Below are positions 23,201 through 35,502 of a DNA stretch of 64,000 bases, one piece after another. Source of the stretch: Cercis canadensis (lineage: Eukaryota; Streptophyta; Magnoliopsida; Fabales; Fabaceae); contig QAOA01000115.1 of NCBI GenBank assembly GCA_003255065.1, positions 43,564 to 107,563 of the forward strand, given 5' to 3'. The translations under genes and the position numbers were made by a program. The notes under the pieces were generated by a model. The model made no database searches and was not told the DNA's origin. It saw only the letters and a list, made by a program, of their open reading frames with translations. The stretch's first letter is position 1, and each line of letters starts with the position of its first letter.

Positions 23201-26200
23201 ATAGATCCATACCAAACATATTTAGGGTAAAAAAGTTTAGAAAGAGGACTATAGAATTTAGAAACCACAAAAACTAAAGTGATTAGTACCTGAACCATTT
23301 GAGACCACATGCCCTTGGCTGTTATGTTACTCCCTTCAGACAGCCCAAAACATGGCAAAACAGAAACACTTACATTCTGTGCTTCACATGCGGCTATTGC
23401 GAAAGTAACAGGAGGGTTCCCCTTTCCTGTCCTGCAATATTGGAATATTATTAGGAATATCTACTCCAGTAACATTTCTAACTGCAATTTTTGATAGCTT
23501 AATTACAAATGCATACCAGCATATCTATGCATTATGTATATGTATACATATATGTCAAGCCCGAACAGAGGAAAATTTAAGTGCAAAAAGTAAGTACAGA
23601 CGTACAAGAAATAGTATTGCTTGAGAAAAAATGGAATCAAACAAGTTGAATATCCTTAATTCCTAACTCCACAACCAACCTGCTCCATCAACGAATTCCA
23701 AACCAAAAAGATCACCCAAAGTGAGAATAATCTAATCTGAAGTTTATACCAGGAATAACAAAGAAAGAAGCTCAAATCCTTTCTTATTTGGAAATGAGAC
23801 ATGCTCATTCCTCTATCTCAAAAAGTGTCCCCAGTATTTTTGAAAGAGAAGAAAATTAAGGAAGGCAGCAGTATTTGAACACTCACAAAAAGGATACCAA
23901 GGCCAATTGCAATGCCCAAGTCTCGACATCCACTGTTTTTTAGGGATATAATAAGAAATTCATTACCTTGACACACATATATTAACGATGCCAAGTTTTA
24001 TTGGGACCTGGATAAAGCTATAGCATCAATAATTTATGAGAGAATTATTGATATGGTCTTTAAAAAAAAAAAAAAAAACTTAGTAGGGTCTCTCNAAAAA
24101 GCTTAGTAGGGTCTCTCATAGTTTGTGCCATATGTATGTTCCAAAATTGTGCTTTGCTTAGAGTGGTCATCATGAGTAAATATACAAAAACCACTGGCTA
24201 AGAGACACAAGAAAGAGGTCATTATGACCAAACAAGCAACGACCACTTCATTGTTCATGATGACCAGTGNCCAAAATTGTCCTTTGCTTAGAGTGGTCAT
24301 CATGAGTAAATATACAAAAACCACTGACTAAGAGACACAAGAAAGAGGTCATTATGACCAAACAAGCAACGACCACTTCATTGTTCATGATGACCAGTGG
24401 TCATAGTGTGGTCCTGAGTGATCATTACTAGGGTGTTTACTTACAATTTGTGTCTTGACTAGTGGTCGTCATGTGCTTACTAGTGGTCATTGCATGTTTA
24501 CTCACAATGACCGCTAAAAAACACAGGGTGACCACTGTAAACGAAGGGCAATTTTGTATACATATGGCAGGAACTATGAGAGACCTTACAAGGAATTATT
24601 CTTTCTTTTAAGACTACATCATTAATTCTCTCATAATTTATCTTTTTCCTAATTTCTATCAGGGTCTGTTGTTCAGTCTAGGTTTTATCTTTAGTCCAAC
24701 TTGGGTTCTATTTATGGGCATCATTAATTAGCAGCTGATGTTTTCAATATTGCATTAGGGCTGGAATCAAAATCCTTACCACTTACAAAAGTTCTGTACA
24801 GTTGTCATCGTCTACCTTTAGTAACAATTTCACAAGTATCATTCCCAGTCCTACAATAATCTAAGCTCTAATTTTTTGTTTCCTTCCTTCAGTTCCCAGA
24901 CCAACTTTGGGTATTATTCCCTGATTAAGACTTCAAACCAACTATTTTCCAGCCCTTTTGCACCACATACAACTCTCCGCTTAGCTGCCCCCAATCCAAA
25001 CTTCTAAATGATTTGACTCAAAATAAGTTGAATGATCCTTTATTTAGCTTCTTACTTCAGATCAGGACCACCAAACAAAACATTCCAGTTACATGACATA
25101 AGTATGATATTCAGTACTACTTAATCATACTGAACAACCTAACATGAGCCATTTCTATAGAGAGTAAATAATTGATACTCTGGTTATTATTTGTTCTCGA
25201 TACTAAGACTAGAATAAAAGCAAGAATTGCATATAGCAATCTTCCACCTAGTCCTGCTATATATGATCTCCATCACCAGCAGGATTGACTTGAGGTGCTC
25301 TTTTATACATCTACATTGTCCAAGTTTGTTTCTGTCAGATTGCATTACGTATGGCCTCTCTTTGGTGCTATACCACCAGGGGACTTCCCCTCTCAGATAT
25401 CAAGAGGGGTTATGGCACTGATGCTCCAGTGTTTTCCAGCCATTATATATTTTTGCTTTTCTGTCAAGGAGGATACCTTATCCTCTTTTATTTTTGTACT
25501 ACTTCTTTCCTTGTCTTACTGAATTACTTCTTTTATCCAAAAAAGGAAAAAGGTTCCTGAACCAGAAACATAATCCAAGAGACATGTAAAGGGGGAGGAA
25601 AACATCCAACACCTCTCTAGGTTTGGCCAAGCCTCCAAACACAGGCTTATCCATGTTTAAGAGAATATTTGTGCAGGAATGAAGCACCATATTCTGCTGA
25701 GAAGCAATATAAGAAAGTTTTTTTTTCCTCTCAATCCCCCTTTATTGTCCTACAGTCCACTAGAAATTCATGACAATTGGAGTGCCTGTTTGATTTTTAT
25801 CTTTCCCTCCTCTTTATTTCACTTCAGTCATTAGAAATTCAAACTCGATTACTCCATGATATATATATATATGGCTATGATATACAATAATTTGAAACAT
25901 AGCATATCAGCTATTTACTACAGAAAATTGCTTTCCATATGCAAAAGCACAAAATAGATGACATAGCATATCAACTATTTATGTCATGGACCATGACTCA
26001 CGGAACTGCTAGATGACCATGGTCATCCATCAAATTAGCATTAAGTTTTATAAAATCAACCATGCCAATGCATAGCAGGAACATTTTGTAAATACATCTT
26101 TTCAAACATCTATTCGATGAGAACATAAACCACTTATACTGATGTATGCTTATTGCTTACTAAAGAATGCAAAAGTACAACATAACTGATGCAGGAGCAA

Positions 26201-29200
26201 CTAGCTGCAAGAAAGCCTGAGTTTAAATTAAAATATTGGTTTTAGTTTTGATTTTGGGGTTCTGTAAATTTCAGTTTTTAGGAGTATTTTTGTAATTTCG
26301 TAAAAATTTCACAGCTTTCTGGTCATAGTTTATATTTAGGTCCAGATTATGTTGTTTAGAGTTTTTTGGAGTGTTATCTTAAGGCCCAAGTTGTCCTTNA
26401 ACTAGCTGCAAGAAAGCCTAAGTTTAAATTAAAATTTTGGTTTTAGTTTTGATTTTGGGGTTCTGTAAATTTCAGTTTTTAGGAGTATTTTTGTAATTTT
26501 GTAAAAATTTCACAGCTTTCTGGTCATAGTTTATATTTAGGTCCAGATTATGTTGTTTAGAGTTTTTTGGAGTGTTATCTTAAGGCCCAAGTTGTCCTTT
26601 TTAGAAGTAGCAGGAGGTGTCAATGCTTCTTAATCACAATCCTCGTACGATAAGTTAGTAGGTCTACTTAAGCTTTTGTAATGCTTTATTTTAGACAGTT
26701 TTATGAAGTTTTATTCTCCAAAGAATTTATTCTATGTTTCCTGGTTTTTTAACCTGTTTGGCTGAAGAACCAGCCAACCTAGGCTCCAAGTTTTATCTCG
26801 TTTGAACATTCTTTCCTGCTAATTATCTCTAGAACCTACTAGATTTATCCTACGGTTTTCTGTCGTGCATCAATAACTTCCTAATTTTATTGGCAACATC
26901 GGATTAGTCAAGCCTAGGTTGTGTAGTTGGGATAGATGGAGATTTGATTAGGGGTCCTACGTTCAGGTCATAGTATCACTTTCCATTGTACCAAAAAAAA
27001 CACGTTTCAATAAAAAGAAAATTATATGGGTTCATTTTAATGCCAAAGAGATGCTGACAACACAAGTTTTTATCTGTTCCTTGTAAAAGGATCAAAATGC
27101 TATATACACTAAGTGGAGTACATTAATTAATGTAAGCAATCACAAATTTCTTTTTTAGTTTAGCTGCTTAATGAATAAGTTGGAGATCCATCAAATGGCT
27201 TCAGTCATTTTGTAAATGATATTTACTTATTTATCTTTTTCTGTACTTTTGGGTTAATCATGAATGTTAAATATATGCATTTAGAATAAATATAAATGTT
27301 ATATATATATAAAAAAAAAAAAAAAAAACTTTCTGCACTATCTTCCAACTCAGCAGCTTTGATGAATCCAACACACCTTTTAATAAAAATACTCCTATGG
27401 CAATGAGCCAAGATAAAACCTAAACAATGACTGCTATCCTCAAAAGATAGATTAAAAAATTTGATTGAATGACTACTTCATGCAACCCGATTCCAGCAAA
27501 ACATTTCATGTTACAGGGGGTAGTCCTCCAGGAAGTTAACCTCAGCTCTGTATGTTCTTTCTTCTTTAGCAGATCAGATCTAATTCCACAATATGAGGTC
27601 ATACATATAAAGTCAAGCGATCAAAAATGCACCTGATTAACAAGGTTGAGAGTTTATAAGCAATTTTCCCCTCTTTCCCATTCAAAGACCAGTAACCTGA
27701 GATGACCTGGAGTATGAACTCTCACCTCTCAGACCCCAGCATTAATAGTCTAGGGAAAGGCACCATTCTAAATCATTTTTGGCTCTGCTTGTTGAAAAGC
27801 CAAAAGCTTAATTAACCCTGAGCAGTGAGAGAACATTAGACCATTAGGAAACCTAGGTGTGAATCCAAGGTTTACTTTCTCTTTCTTCTTCTTATCTACT
27901 AGTTTCTGCATATCCAATCCCTATTCAGATCTGTATACTCAGTCAAATAACTTAATTACCCCTATGCTCAGAAACCTAAACCATCTTCCGTCATATTTTC
28001 CCTAATTCTCAATAAACCCCAAGTTACGGTCACAGGTACAGTTCACAGCCCTGGAACTGCCCCCTTAATCACTTGTAACTGCTTAAGTACAAAGATCCTG
28101 GCATCCTGCATGACCTTGCTTCCCCCTATTAAGCATTTAAGTATAAAGAGATATCTTCAAACCAACCGTCATATATAGCTATAAGGTTTTATGACTTGCT
28201 TGTGATGAAGAAGTACGCCAGAGACTCCATCTTCAGCTCTATGAAAGAAAAAGAAAAACAAGTTAAATGTTTAGTTCAGAACATGCGTTGTAGTCTTACA
28301 AACATGCATACACATATAAAACACAAAAAACTCACATGAATGGTTCATTCCAATGACCTCCCGAGCGTGAGATTCCACCAATGGAGTTCTGTAGAAAACA
28401 AATAATGACGACTAATTATCCAAGGCCCAATTAGTTTATATTCTCTAATTTTATTTTCTTTTCCCCCATTTTCTTTTTGTGACAAGTGAGTGTAGCAATA
28501 CTTATTGCCAATCGAAAATCATACCGCCCATGTAAATAGAAGGCTGACTTTAGCTCTTTCCTTACCAGTGTTTACCAACTACAAAAGAAACAAGTAAGAC
28601 TCTTTAATAAATCAGAAAATGTATGTCACTTCATATAAAAACACAGTGCAACTAAACACTCATGCAATTGATAATACGAAAGATATGTGTAAGACAGAAA
28701 TTTCAATCTACCAAGTCCCTGATCTTAACCTTATAAAAAAAATAAGTGTAAGAAAGATTCCTAGAAAAGGTGAAAAGAGAAGCAATCCTATAGGTCAGAA
28801 AAATATGCAAAGAAACAAGAAATTTCCCCGACTGCCTACCCCTCTCCAACCCCCAAAAGTCCCAGCCCCAACAGTTAAAAAATTAAAACCAAAAGGAGTC
28901 AAGGCCCTCTAGCATATAAACTGCTTTAAATATGTGACAAATGCATAATAAATACTGCGATACTAACAAAAGAAAGAACCAGGCAGGCAATGGCATTTAA
29001 ACTGTCAGTTTCCCATTGCCCAATGTAATAGCGCTTCTGATTTGTGAAAATCCGGTGTTTCTAAATCCAGTTCAATACTAAGGAGTTAAGCTAGGAGGAA
29101 TAGAGTTGACCTTAAATACAGAAAGTTTCTTGCTTTTTTTTTTTTAAATGTGAAAAGTTTCACTTTTATGGTAAGCAAGCTTTCCCAGTTGAAGTTTTTA

Positions 29201-32200
29201 AAAAAGAAGAAGAAACAAAAGAATAAGTCATCCATCCCCGTTCTTTTCCAATTAAAATAAGTCAATATTATAGAAGAAAATTACATACTGTATAAACAAA
29301 AACAGCAGCAGGAAGACTGCTTTCTCTATAATTATGAGGTATGAAGGGTGATATCTGCCGGCAAGACACTTTTAGTTCTGGGTCTGGCTCACCTAAGAAT
29401 AACACAGCAACTATTAAAGAAGAAATCAAGAGGATTGTATACATTAAGCAAATGAACAAAATAATTGTGATACCATCATATATTGTCCAAGCTCTTGGAA
29501 ATAGTGCATGGTAAGTAGAGTGCTGGCCACTCAGATTCCAGCCCCATGATGATATGCCCTCATCATCAGCTTTTCGACGAGATCTGATATGAAATTTAAA
29601 GTGAAATATTGGCTTTATCTTTAATTACCAAATAATAATGAAAGAACTCGGAATTCAGAATATTCTCACAGCCCAACAGAAACAGAAAAATCATGCCATG
29701 TAGGCTATTTCATCAATTTTCCTTTTATTACAGCTTTTGCATAGGTGTTAACAGTCAACATCTAGCTTAACTAGTTGAAACCACAGATAACATAGTGTAC
29801 TGTGGCCCTACTTAGAAACATAAAATACATATTCATCCAAGTTTGGCAATAATTTCTAACTTCTAATAATAAGATAATCATTATCAACCAAAGTTACCAG
29901 TTAATGTTTCTTGTAGTGATTGCACGAGAAGGTTTAATATAGGGAAATGTAACACCCCCTTGTACAACCCTTATCAATAGACCAAAAGAAAAAAATAAGA
30001 TCGGAGGAAAGCCACAATTCAAACATCTAATTGTTTTTAAATTAAAGGACTTAGGCATGAGTCTGATCACACTTTAATCTCGACAATAGATCTCGATTTT
30101 CCCTCAACTCAAATAACACAGACATTCTCAAGAAATAACATGAAAAGAATCATAATAAATTAGGAAGAACATGTAGAATCTTCTAGAATTCATGTGTAAC
30201 TCATTATTTGGCTTTTCTTTATTACAGGCAGGCATTCATTGCATTTTCTTTGGCAATGAAGACCAAAGTATGCATATTCAAACCTTACCCAAGCTAACAA
30301 GGAACACATAAGGGGCGTTTGCCAAACTCTGAAAACTGAATAACTAGGAACAGAAGAATTTATTTAAAAATGTGTTTGATAATCACTCAAAATTTAAAAA
30401 ACCAATTTTTATCAGATCAATTCTTAACCAAAATCCTATGTAGAGTTTTTTATTTGTTTCTCCTACTTTTTCTCCTAAATTTTTATTTTGGGAAATATTT
30501 ACTGGGAGGGAACAGTAACCACTTCTTGACTTGATTCAAGTTATCCTTTTTCTGTAATTTCCCCTTTTTATTTCCTTTGTTATAATATTTTTTTATGATT
30601 TCAAAATTTAGAAATAATTATTTAAAACTACTTCAAAACCAAATTTCAGACAAACTAAGCATGACCCGAAACCAATTCAAATTTATATGGATTTTTGGAA
30701 CTAGTTTTAAATTTCAACCTGTTTTTCAATTTGCCAGACTCCCCCATACTATCCTGGCCAAAGGAGAGTCCCAAGACTACCTTTTGACCAGAAAGAACAC
30801 AGATGACTATCAAATAATCACCTGCAAAGGAAGAAATTGACTTGCAGTGGCAGGAATTCAAGAGGCTTTAATACTGCATAATGATGAATCCTCAATAACT
30901 ATACAGAATTTTATATAAAATATTAAGGTCATCTATAAGAAAGATTGTTTTCAAAACTTCAGCAGATTTTTCCTTACCCCAATCCTTCATGCTGGCCAGG
31001 AGCTAAAACTGATGCAAAGCTTTTATTTCCTCCATCTCTACTGATAAAAATCTGCAGCAGCATTAATAAATCAGATCATCTGAATAGAGTTCACTGTTCA
31101 GAATGGTCATAAACCCCACACTATTTTTTTTTTTTGGGGGGGTTGGGGAAGCCCTGTATTTCACCTTCTCCGCCACCGCCAAAATAAAAAAACGGCACTA
31201 ACGAAAGAGAAAAAAGATCCACAAAGCAATTAGAGAAAAAAATGTTTATAAAGCACAAGAATACACAAAGTAATGACCACAGAAGAAAGAAAAAATGTTT
31301 GTGTGGGGGGAACGGGGGGGAGGGGGAATGATATTCCTAAAGACTTCAACATTTGACACTTTGATCGATTAGAGAACCACAAACACCAATAATGTTCAAA
31401 TTCTTGGATACATAATGGGAGAGTCTTTGACTTATGATTAACCTCTGCTTAGAGTTTAATTTCTTCTCATACAGCAGTATTATCCCTCCTGCTTGTGCTA
31501 TCTACACTTCAGATTCATGCCCAATCATAATGAAGTCAAAACTTTTTTCTAGCAAAGTTTGCAATGCTTATTAATGTAGCTTTAACAATATTCCAAATAT
31601 TATGGTTGCAAAGAATTTGCACATCACACAAACATCAATCCAGAAAGTAAGTAATTTACAATATTAGCTGAATGTTTGTCAACTCTAATTCATTTGTCAT
31701 ATGGTCATACTCAGTAATTGCATAAGAACTTCGAAGCAGGAGCATTATAATCTCAATTTAAACTTAGTCCAAAACTTCTTCAGATAGCTCGCAGGCAAAA
31801 GGTTAATTAACATCTAATGTCTCACTAAATACTTATAACTGACGAAGTGCTTAGTGCAACAGCTTTTCTGCTGTACACATTGTCATGGAGGATTTGCAAG
31901 CATGTGTGTATGCATAATATATCATGCATGTACATGTGCATGTGAATGATTAGTATTTTAATCTAATTCACTTCTACAGCTGCATTCAAAACAGAAATGA
32001 AATTGTAATTGGACAAACTGGTAAATAAATCAACATACTCATAAATAAACAATCCTAGCAGACCAGAAGGCATTACTAAAAGTATACAATTAGAGATGCA
32101 TAAAGCAGGTAAAGAATGAGTTGAAGAACAGAGACGTACAGAGAACTGGTTGGCCATGACAGGTGAAGCTTCACAAAAACCAGGTATAATTTGCCATTGC

Positions 32201-33938
32201 CGGAACTCACCTCTAAATCCCCTTGATATGCTGCCACTTCTGCATAACGCACACAAATATGTGTAATCAATAAAACTAGAAAAAGGATCTTTTCTTGTTT
32301 GGGGGCAGAGAGGGATTGCAGAATGAAGCTTTTCTTTGAACCATGTCATACCCCATCCCTCCAAGCGGAACGCCTTGAGATGCAGATGGCTTGCAACTTT
32401 CTCGAGTGAAAGGATCAATAGGTGCTTTCTGTGAAAATCAACCGATAGGTACAGATTAGTGAACTCATTCATCTTAGAACATAAGGAAGATAACACACAC
32501 AACACACGAGAGAGAGAGAACAATGAATGACCAGAAAATAAAGGAGAAAGACAAATTTACCCTTCCATGAGAAGCCTCTTCCCTAACATACGACCATATA
32601 CGTATACCCAGTCGAACCTAGAATTTCAAAGTTCAATTGACAGTCAGAAGAGATATAGAGGGATGAATTTTTTTAAAAGAAATGACAAAACAAAAGAGGA
32701 TAAAGAAAACAGTTAGTTACATCCACTAGCATACAAAAGGATACCATCTATCCCACTCAATTCATGTTAGAGAGAGAAAAAAGCATCACTTGCCATCTTT
32801 ATTGCTTCCATAAACGTAACACTAAATTCTTTAAGAATGTTGGCATGGCTGTTTAATCTCCTCCTCCAAGCTTGTTCAGGTGGGGTAGCACTATCAAAAT
32901 CAAGCTGCAGAAAGAGTAAAACGAAGATAGATTAGTCCAAGTGGAAATGTATTTAACTACTAAATACACACGTGACATCAGTGATTAGCTTAGTTGAAAT
33001 GTCGTTTAAGTTCAAAATTTTCCAGCAACAGTTCTTAGACATGTCTTTGCCCCAACCTTTTGTAATCGGTAAACAGAACACTGTACTACTCTAAACCATC
33101 TAGTCTCCCAATCCCAACTGTAATAAATCAAAAAGAAATGTTGGGCAAAATGTTCAATACATCTAAATATGCATTACAAACATATCAACATTAATAGCAG
33201 GGCAAGACAATTTCTTCAGCTAATACATGCCACTTATGGAAGACTATCAAAAAAAAAGAACAAACATAATTACAGCAACAACACATGTAGGTCACGTTTT
33301 CCACTTAGAGCACTCAACATCCAGAGCTTGACATGCAACTTTTCCAAAGATAATACAAAATGATCCCTTGACAAATATCTCATTCAGAAAAGCTACCAAG
33401 TGAAACTTTGAAAATACAAAATAAAACTTCATGTGTTCAGAATTCCAGTTTGATGACGTGAACACTATTAAGGTGAAAAGTGATACTCAATAACGAACCC
33501 ATTATCCAAATGCAACCATCTTCAAGAAAAATTTCGAAAAATTAGAATTAAATATGTAAAGGCTCTGTTTCATGGATTAAAATATGGCAAAAACTGAAAA
33601 AAATACAAAATTAAGGCTACCTAAAGCCAAAAGTACCAAAAAAATTTATATCTTTACTGGCAATTGCTGGATTTCCAAGTGAATCAGAACAACCAGATAG
33701 AACCCAGATAAATTATCTCTTATCGATTAGATTTTGAAGTGCATCAAATTATAACAAAATCAAATTGCAATCTTTTCTCACGTTAGATTTTCTCTTTTCA
33801 CCCAGAGAAATGAAAACGAGAATATGAAATGCAAATACTAATCCTCTGAAAGCTTACCAGCTGTAAAGTAGTTTTTGTGATATACTCTTCAGGCGGCCAT
33901 GAATTCTTTCTACAATGAAACAGATTCCCGCTAACCAT
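14264..33938 (-). CDS. GBA2: Non-lysosomal glucosylceramidase (GBA2-type, GH116)
   Basis: Hydrolyses glucosylceramide to glucose and ceramide in sphingolipid turnover. I joined 18 exons in phase to 2943 nt (980 aa): 33858-33938, 32794-32904, 32561-32617, 32352-32428, 32140-32239, 30978-31051, 29474-29583, 29289-29392, 28525-28578, 28336-28388, 28200-28238, 23290-23431, 22979-23163, 22093-22160, 21823-21895, 16398-16459, 14978-16268, 14264-14525. The start is [20 protein letters not shown] and the end is [11 protein letters not shown], both at family positions. The N-terminal beta domain includes [20 protein letters not shown] (about residues 85-104). The alpha/alpha-barrel catalytic domain has [19 protein letters not shown] (about 567-585) and [13 protein letters not shown] (about 706-718), the conserved blocks associated with the catalytic Glu and Asp. 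Residues 464-560 form an acidic, probably disordered linker. The introns after exons 2 and 11 use GC donors. Intron 15 holds a copia element; intron 12 is about 4.8 kb with repeats. No stops or frameshifts were found. Confidence 0.96.
16699..16829 (+). repeat. Left LTR (partial) of a Ty1/copia element
   Basis: Starts TGTTGGAATCCCGG and matches the first 131 bp of the complete LTR at 21535-21775 before the N at 16830. The flank before it (ending GAGATC) does not correspond to the flank after the right LTR. Confidence 0.9.
16956..17728 (-). repeat. Duplicate of GBA2 exons 14-15 and flanking introns (matches 21776-22547)
   Basis: Near-identical to 21776-22547, including second copies of exon 15 (17003-17075) and exon 14 (17274-17341). 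It is bounded by N gaps on both sides (16830 is 125 bp away; 17729 is adjacent). It most likely comes from the uninserted allele placed between two pieces of the inserted allele, and is not a real exon duplication. Confidence 0.85.
17730..21527 (+). CDS. Ty1/copia gag-pol polyprotein, open but 5'-truncated at a gap
   Basis: A 1265-codon uninterrupted frame that starts at the N gap, so the N-terminal gag is missing. In order: zinc knuckle [14 protein letters not shown] (about residues 44-57), aspartic protease [13 protein letters not shown] (about 137-149), integrase zinc-binding HRRLSHP...CEIC (about 273-313), integrase catalytic residues in [15 protein letters not shown] and the Glu of [10 protein letters not shown], an acidic [10 protein letters not shown] tandem repeat (about 630-665), reverse transcriptase with YVDDM (about 947-951) and RNase H with TDADWAG and [18 protein letters not shown]. 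The frame ends just before the purine tract and right LTR. Integrase before RT defines Ty1/copia. Absence of stops suggests a recent insertion. Confidence 0.95.
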   Translation: MLGDKDPKTGQIEGSALYTRGFSESKFKIENENKQKKYGERPVCSHCKKTGHTRDTCFQLHGVPPGWKPRNKREGKAHQVTYEESSGEDVANVQLTKSQLEVLHQILGHSSSPMCTLALKGTANSVSTPDLEQSAPWIFDSGASDHMTGNSSLFSAYTPCKHDFRVRVADGTRSPIAGFGTIKLTDNLVLKSVLHVPNLSCNLISISKLTRDTKCRVNFTSNCCVIQEQISGKMIGSASMADGLYFWNKHASLNKQALTVNVSNVSNSSQIMMWHRRLSHPNFLYLKSLFPNLFINENPSSFSCEICQLAKNTRASYAAKPYIASRPFALIHSDIWGASRVKNISGARWFITFIDDHTQVCWIYLLREKSEASHTFKNFHSMVQNQFHTNIQTLRTDNGREYFNSVLGEYLTSHGIIHESSCAHTPQQNGISERKNRHLLEVTRSLMFTMNVPNYLWGEAVLTAAYLINRMPSKVLNLHTPLSVFQKNFPHYRFSSLTPKIFGCKAFVHSHFPGLSKLDPRAHRCVFVGYSPTQKGYKCYSPTLKRLFVSKDVSFFETDPYFPPSQLQGENIGEVECREINFEPESTPTDPVQTELKSGPITLHSDPTPLPISYPSVDPMPPKNSQPEPEPVTIPEPEPEPVTIPEPEPEPVTIPETEQPKMLVYSRRNPSSKGDKLDKQQGQESEPNICSSSTKSPAKPAQNHTEPQQNLEDFPIAIRKGVRTCTKHPISKFVSLENLSPGFRAFSAHLSKTEIPKNIDEALSKPEWKKAVLEEMNALEKNGTWELKNLPTGKKTVGCKWVFTIKYKSDGSIDRYKARLVAKGFTQTYGIDYQETFAPVAKLNTIRVLLSLAANSDWPLHQLDVKNAFLNGRLNEEVYMDIPPGFEGQKGKVCRLKRALYGLKQSPRAWFERLTQVVKKRGYNQGQTDHTMFFRHSIDGKITILIVYVDDMVITGNDLGEIQLLKRYLSTAFELKDLGPLKYFLGMEVARSHTGISISQKKYVLDLLQETGMLGCKPADTPMEPNKKLGDEDVGSDIDKGRYQRLVGRLIYLSHTRPDIAFPVSVVSQFMHSPKEGHLEAVYRILRYLKGTPGKGLFFRRGGPRCVEIFTDADWAGSVIDRRSTSGYCTYMWGNLVTWRSKKQSVVARSTAEAEYRALAHGVCEGIWLKRMLRELRVPSYMPIKLYCDNKAAVSIAHNPVHHDRTKHVEIDRHFIKEKIDNGTINLRYLPTAQQVADVLTKSLPKPRFNALTSKLGMINIYASA
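21535..21775 (+). repeat. Right LTR of the Ty1/copia element, complete
   Basis: Begins TGTTGG and ends CTACA, 241 bp, with CCTATAAATTC (about 21717) as a likely TATA region. The overlap with the left LTR is essentially identical over 131 bp, which indicates a young insertion. Confidence 0.9.
24104..24592. mobile_element. MITE-like element with ~40 bp terminal inverted repeats in GBA2 intron 12
   Basis: The left end (GGTCTCTCATAGTTTGTGCC...ATATGTAT) matches the reverse complement of the right end (24550-24590). It has no coding capacity. Gaps at 24095 and 24270 are flanked by duplicates: 24141-24269 repeats as 24271-24399, so the real element is nearer 360 bp. I could not settle the target duplication, so the superfamily is open. 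Confidence 0.6.
26199..26599. repeat. 200 bp duplicate blocks around the N at 26399 (probable assembly overlap)
   Basis: 26199-26398 and 26400-26599 are nearly identical and meet at a single N. The sequence (AACTAGCTGCAAG... to ...AAGTTGTCCTT) may itself be part of a dispersed repeat in GBA2 intron 12. Confidence 0.75.
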
Positions 33939-35502
33939 GTTTGACAAAATTGTATATACACAAACGCCAAAAACTCTTCAACAGAATACAGAAACCGCCG
34001 TTCGCAAAATGATCAAAAAAAACAACTTCGAAGAAATCGCCATGGAATCTTCCGCTTTTTATTGAACCAACTAAGAAAATTATAACTTAAGCTTCTACCA
34101 AACAACAATCAGTGTGAAATAGAAGCCAAGTAACCTTCACATCAAAAAACCAACTACCACCAATGGGTTATCTTCTCGTCTCCAAGATCTTCTAATTTTT
34201 AACACTCAATCAAAATCCTTCAATACCAATTACTTTTCTTCCCGAGAAAGTAAAAACTCAGAATTTCTTCACCTTCAAACTGATCAAATCCGCACCCAGA
34301 AGCCTCCAGAGTAAAGGATTTCAGCCTTCAAGCTTCAACCAACCAACAGAGAGAAAAAGAGGAGTGCCACCGCCACAGTGATGACACAGAATCAGATATC
34401 TCGGGGTACGGGAAATGTTATAGAAAATGTGGATTCGATTGGTCAGAGAGGGTGGGAGCAAATATTGAAAAGCTATAGACGCTGTGAAGACGATGCGTGG
34501 CGAGAGGAGAGAGAGACGTCTGTACCCCCGAGTCACTGGGTTTTCAAACTCGGATCGCCAGATGGAGAAAGCAAAATAACTCTCTCACACACAAACACAC
34601 AAAGGCTTCGGCTTTTTCTCTCTCTCTCTCTAAATATTTTTCCGTGTTTGTATTTGATCGGAGGTTTGTTCAATTTGGATCGAAGTGTGGATCAGTCGGT
34701 GGTGGTCTCTTTCCGTTAAAGGAGAGCTTTCGAATTAGAACGGTTTTTGTTTTTGCTCTTTAATGTTTTCTTTTTTTGAGAAATATTAACTGCATCCTGA
34801 TTTTCACACTAATTTATACTTTTTTAATATAAATTCTCAATTTATATATAATTTATAGTCAATTTAGCTAAATATTTAGAAATTACGTAAAATAAACTAT
34901 CAAATGTGATCTAACATTAATAATTTTTTTATGATAAGTAATTTGTAAATATAACTATAAATTTTTGTTAAAGTCTGTAGTGTGTTTTATCTTAGAATAG
35001 GATAACAAAAAAGAAAAAGTGATCTAACAACATAAAATTTCAGTAATTTATAAAAAAAAAAAAAAATTGATTCAAACTTTTGCACAACCAAAATAATTCA
35101 AACTTTTATCACCAAGAAAACATGGTTGGATGACAGCGTTTGTTTAGTGGGAGATTCTTGTGGATGCAGAATTATTAAAAAAAAAAAAGATTATATAGAA
35201 AAAATAATAATCTAGTAAAATTTGGCCTTATCCAGTTAAAATAATTCAATAAATAGCTGACCAATGAATCAGTCCACCATATGACGGAGTAGTCTCTATC
35301 ATATTTGCAATTTTGGCGGTTTCGACCGACTTAGCAATCTTAGAGTAATTTTTGTTTTTTTGTTATGAAAATAAAATATTTTAAATACTTAATTTTGAAT
35401 GATTAAAATTATCACATGTCATCTTTATGTAGTTCAATAATATTAAAACTATTTCTTGTCGCACAGCTCCTATGTAATAAAAGAAAAAAGACCTTCCTCG
35501 CA
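33939..35502. other. GBA2 upstream region
   Basis: Should contain the GBA2 5' UTR and promoter on the minus strand. A pyrimidine-rich tract lies near 34615-34632 on the plus strand. No second gene is recognisable; from about 34760 the DNA becomes very AT-rich. The transcription start cannot be placed from sequence alone. Confidence 0.5.

Noticed and set aside
28619-28912. Plus-strand frame of 97 codons
   Set aside because: It is antisense to a GBA2 intron, basic and low-complexity, with no domain and no plausible gene context.
34321-34763. Overlapping frames of 71-113 codons around 34.3-34.8 kb
   Set aside because: They fall in the probable GBA2 5' UTR and promoter, are mutually overlapping on both strands and show no similarity I recognise.
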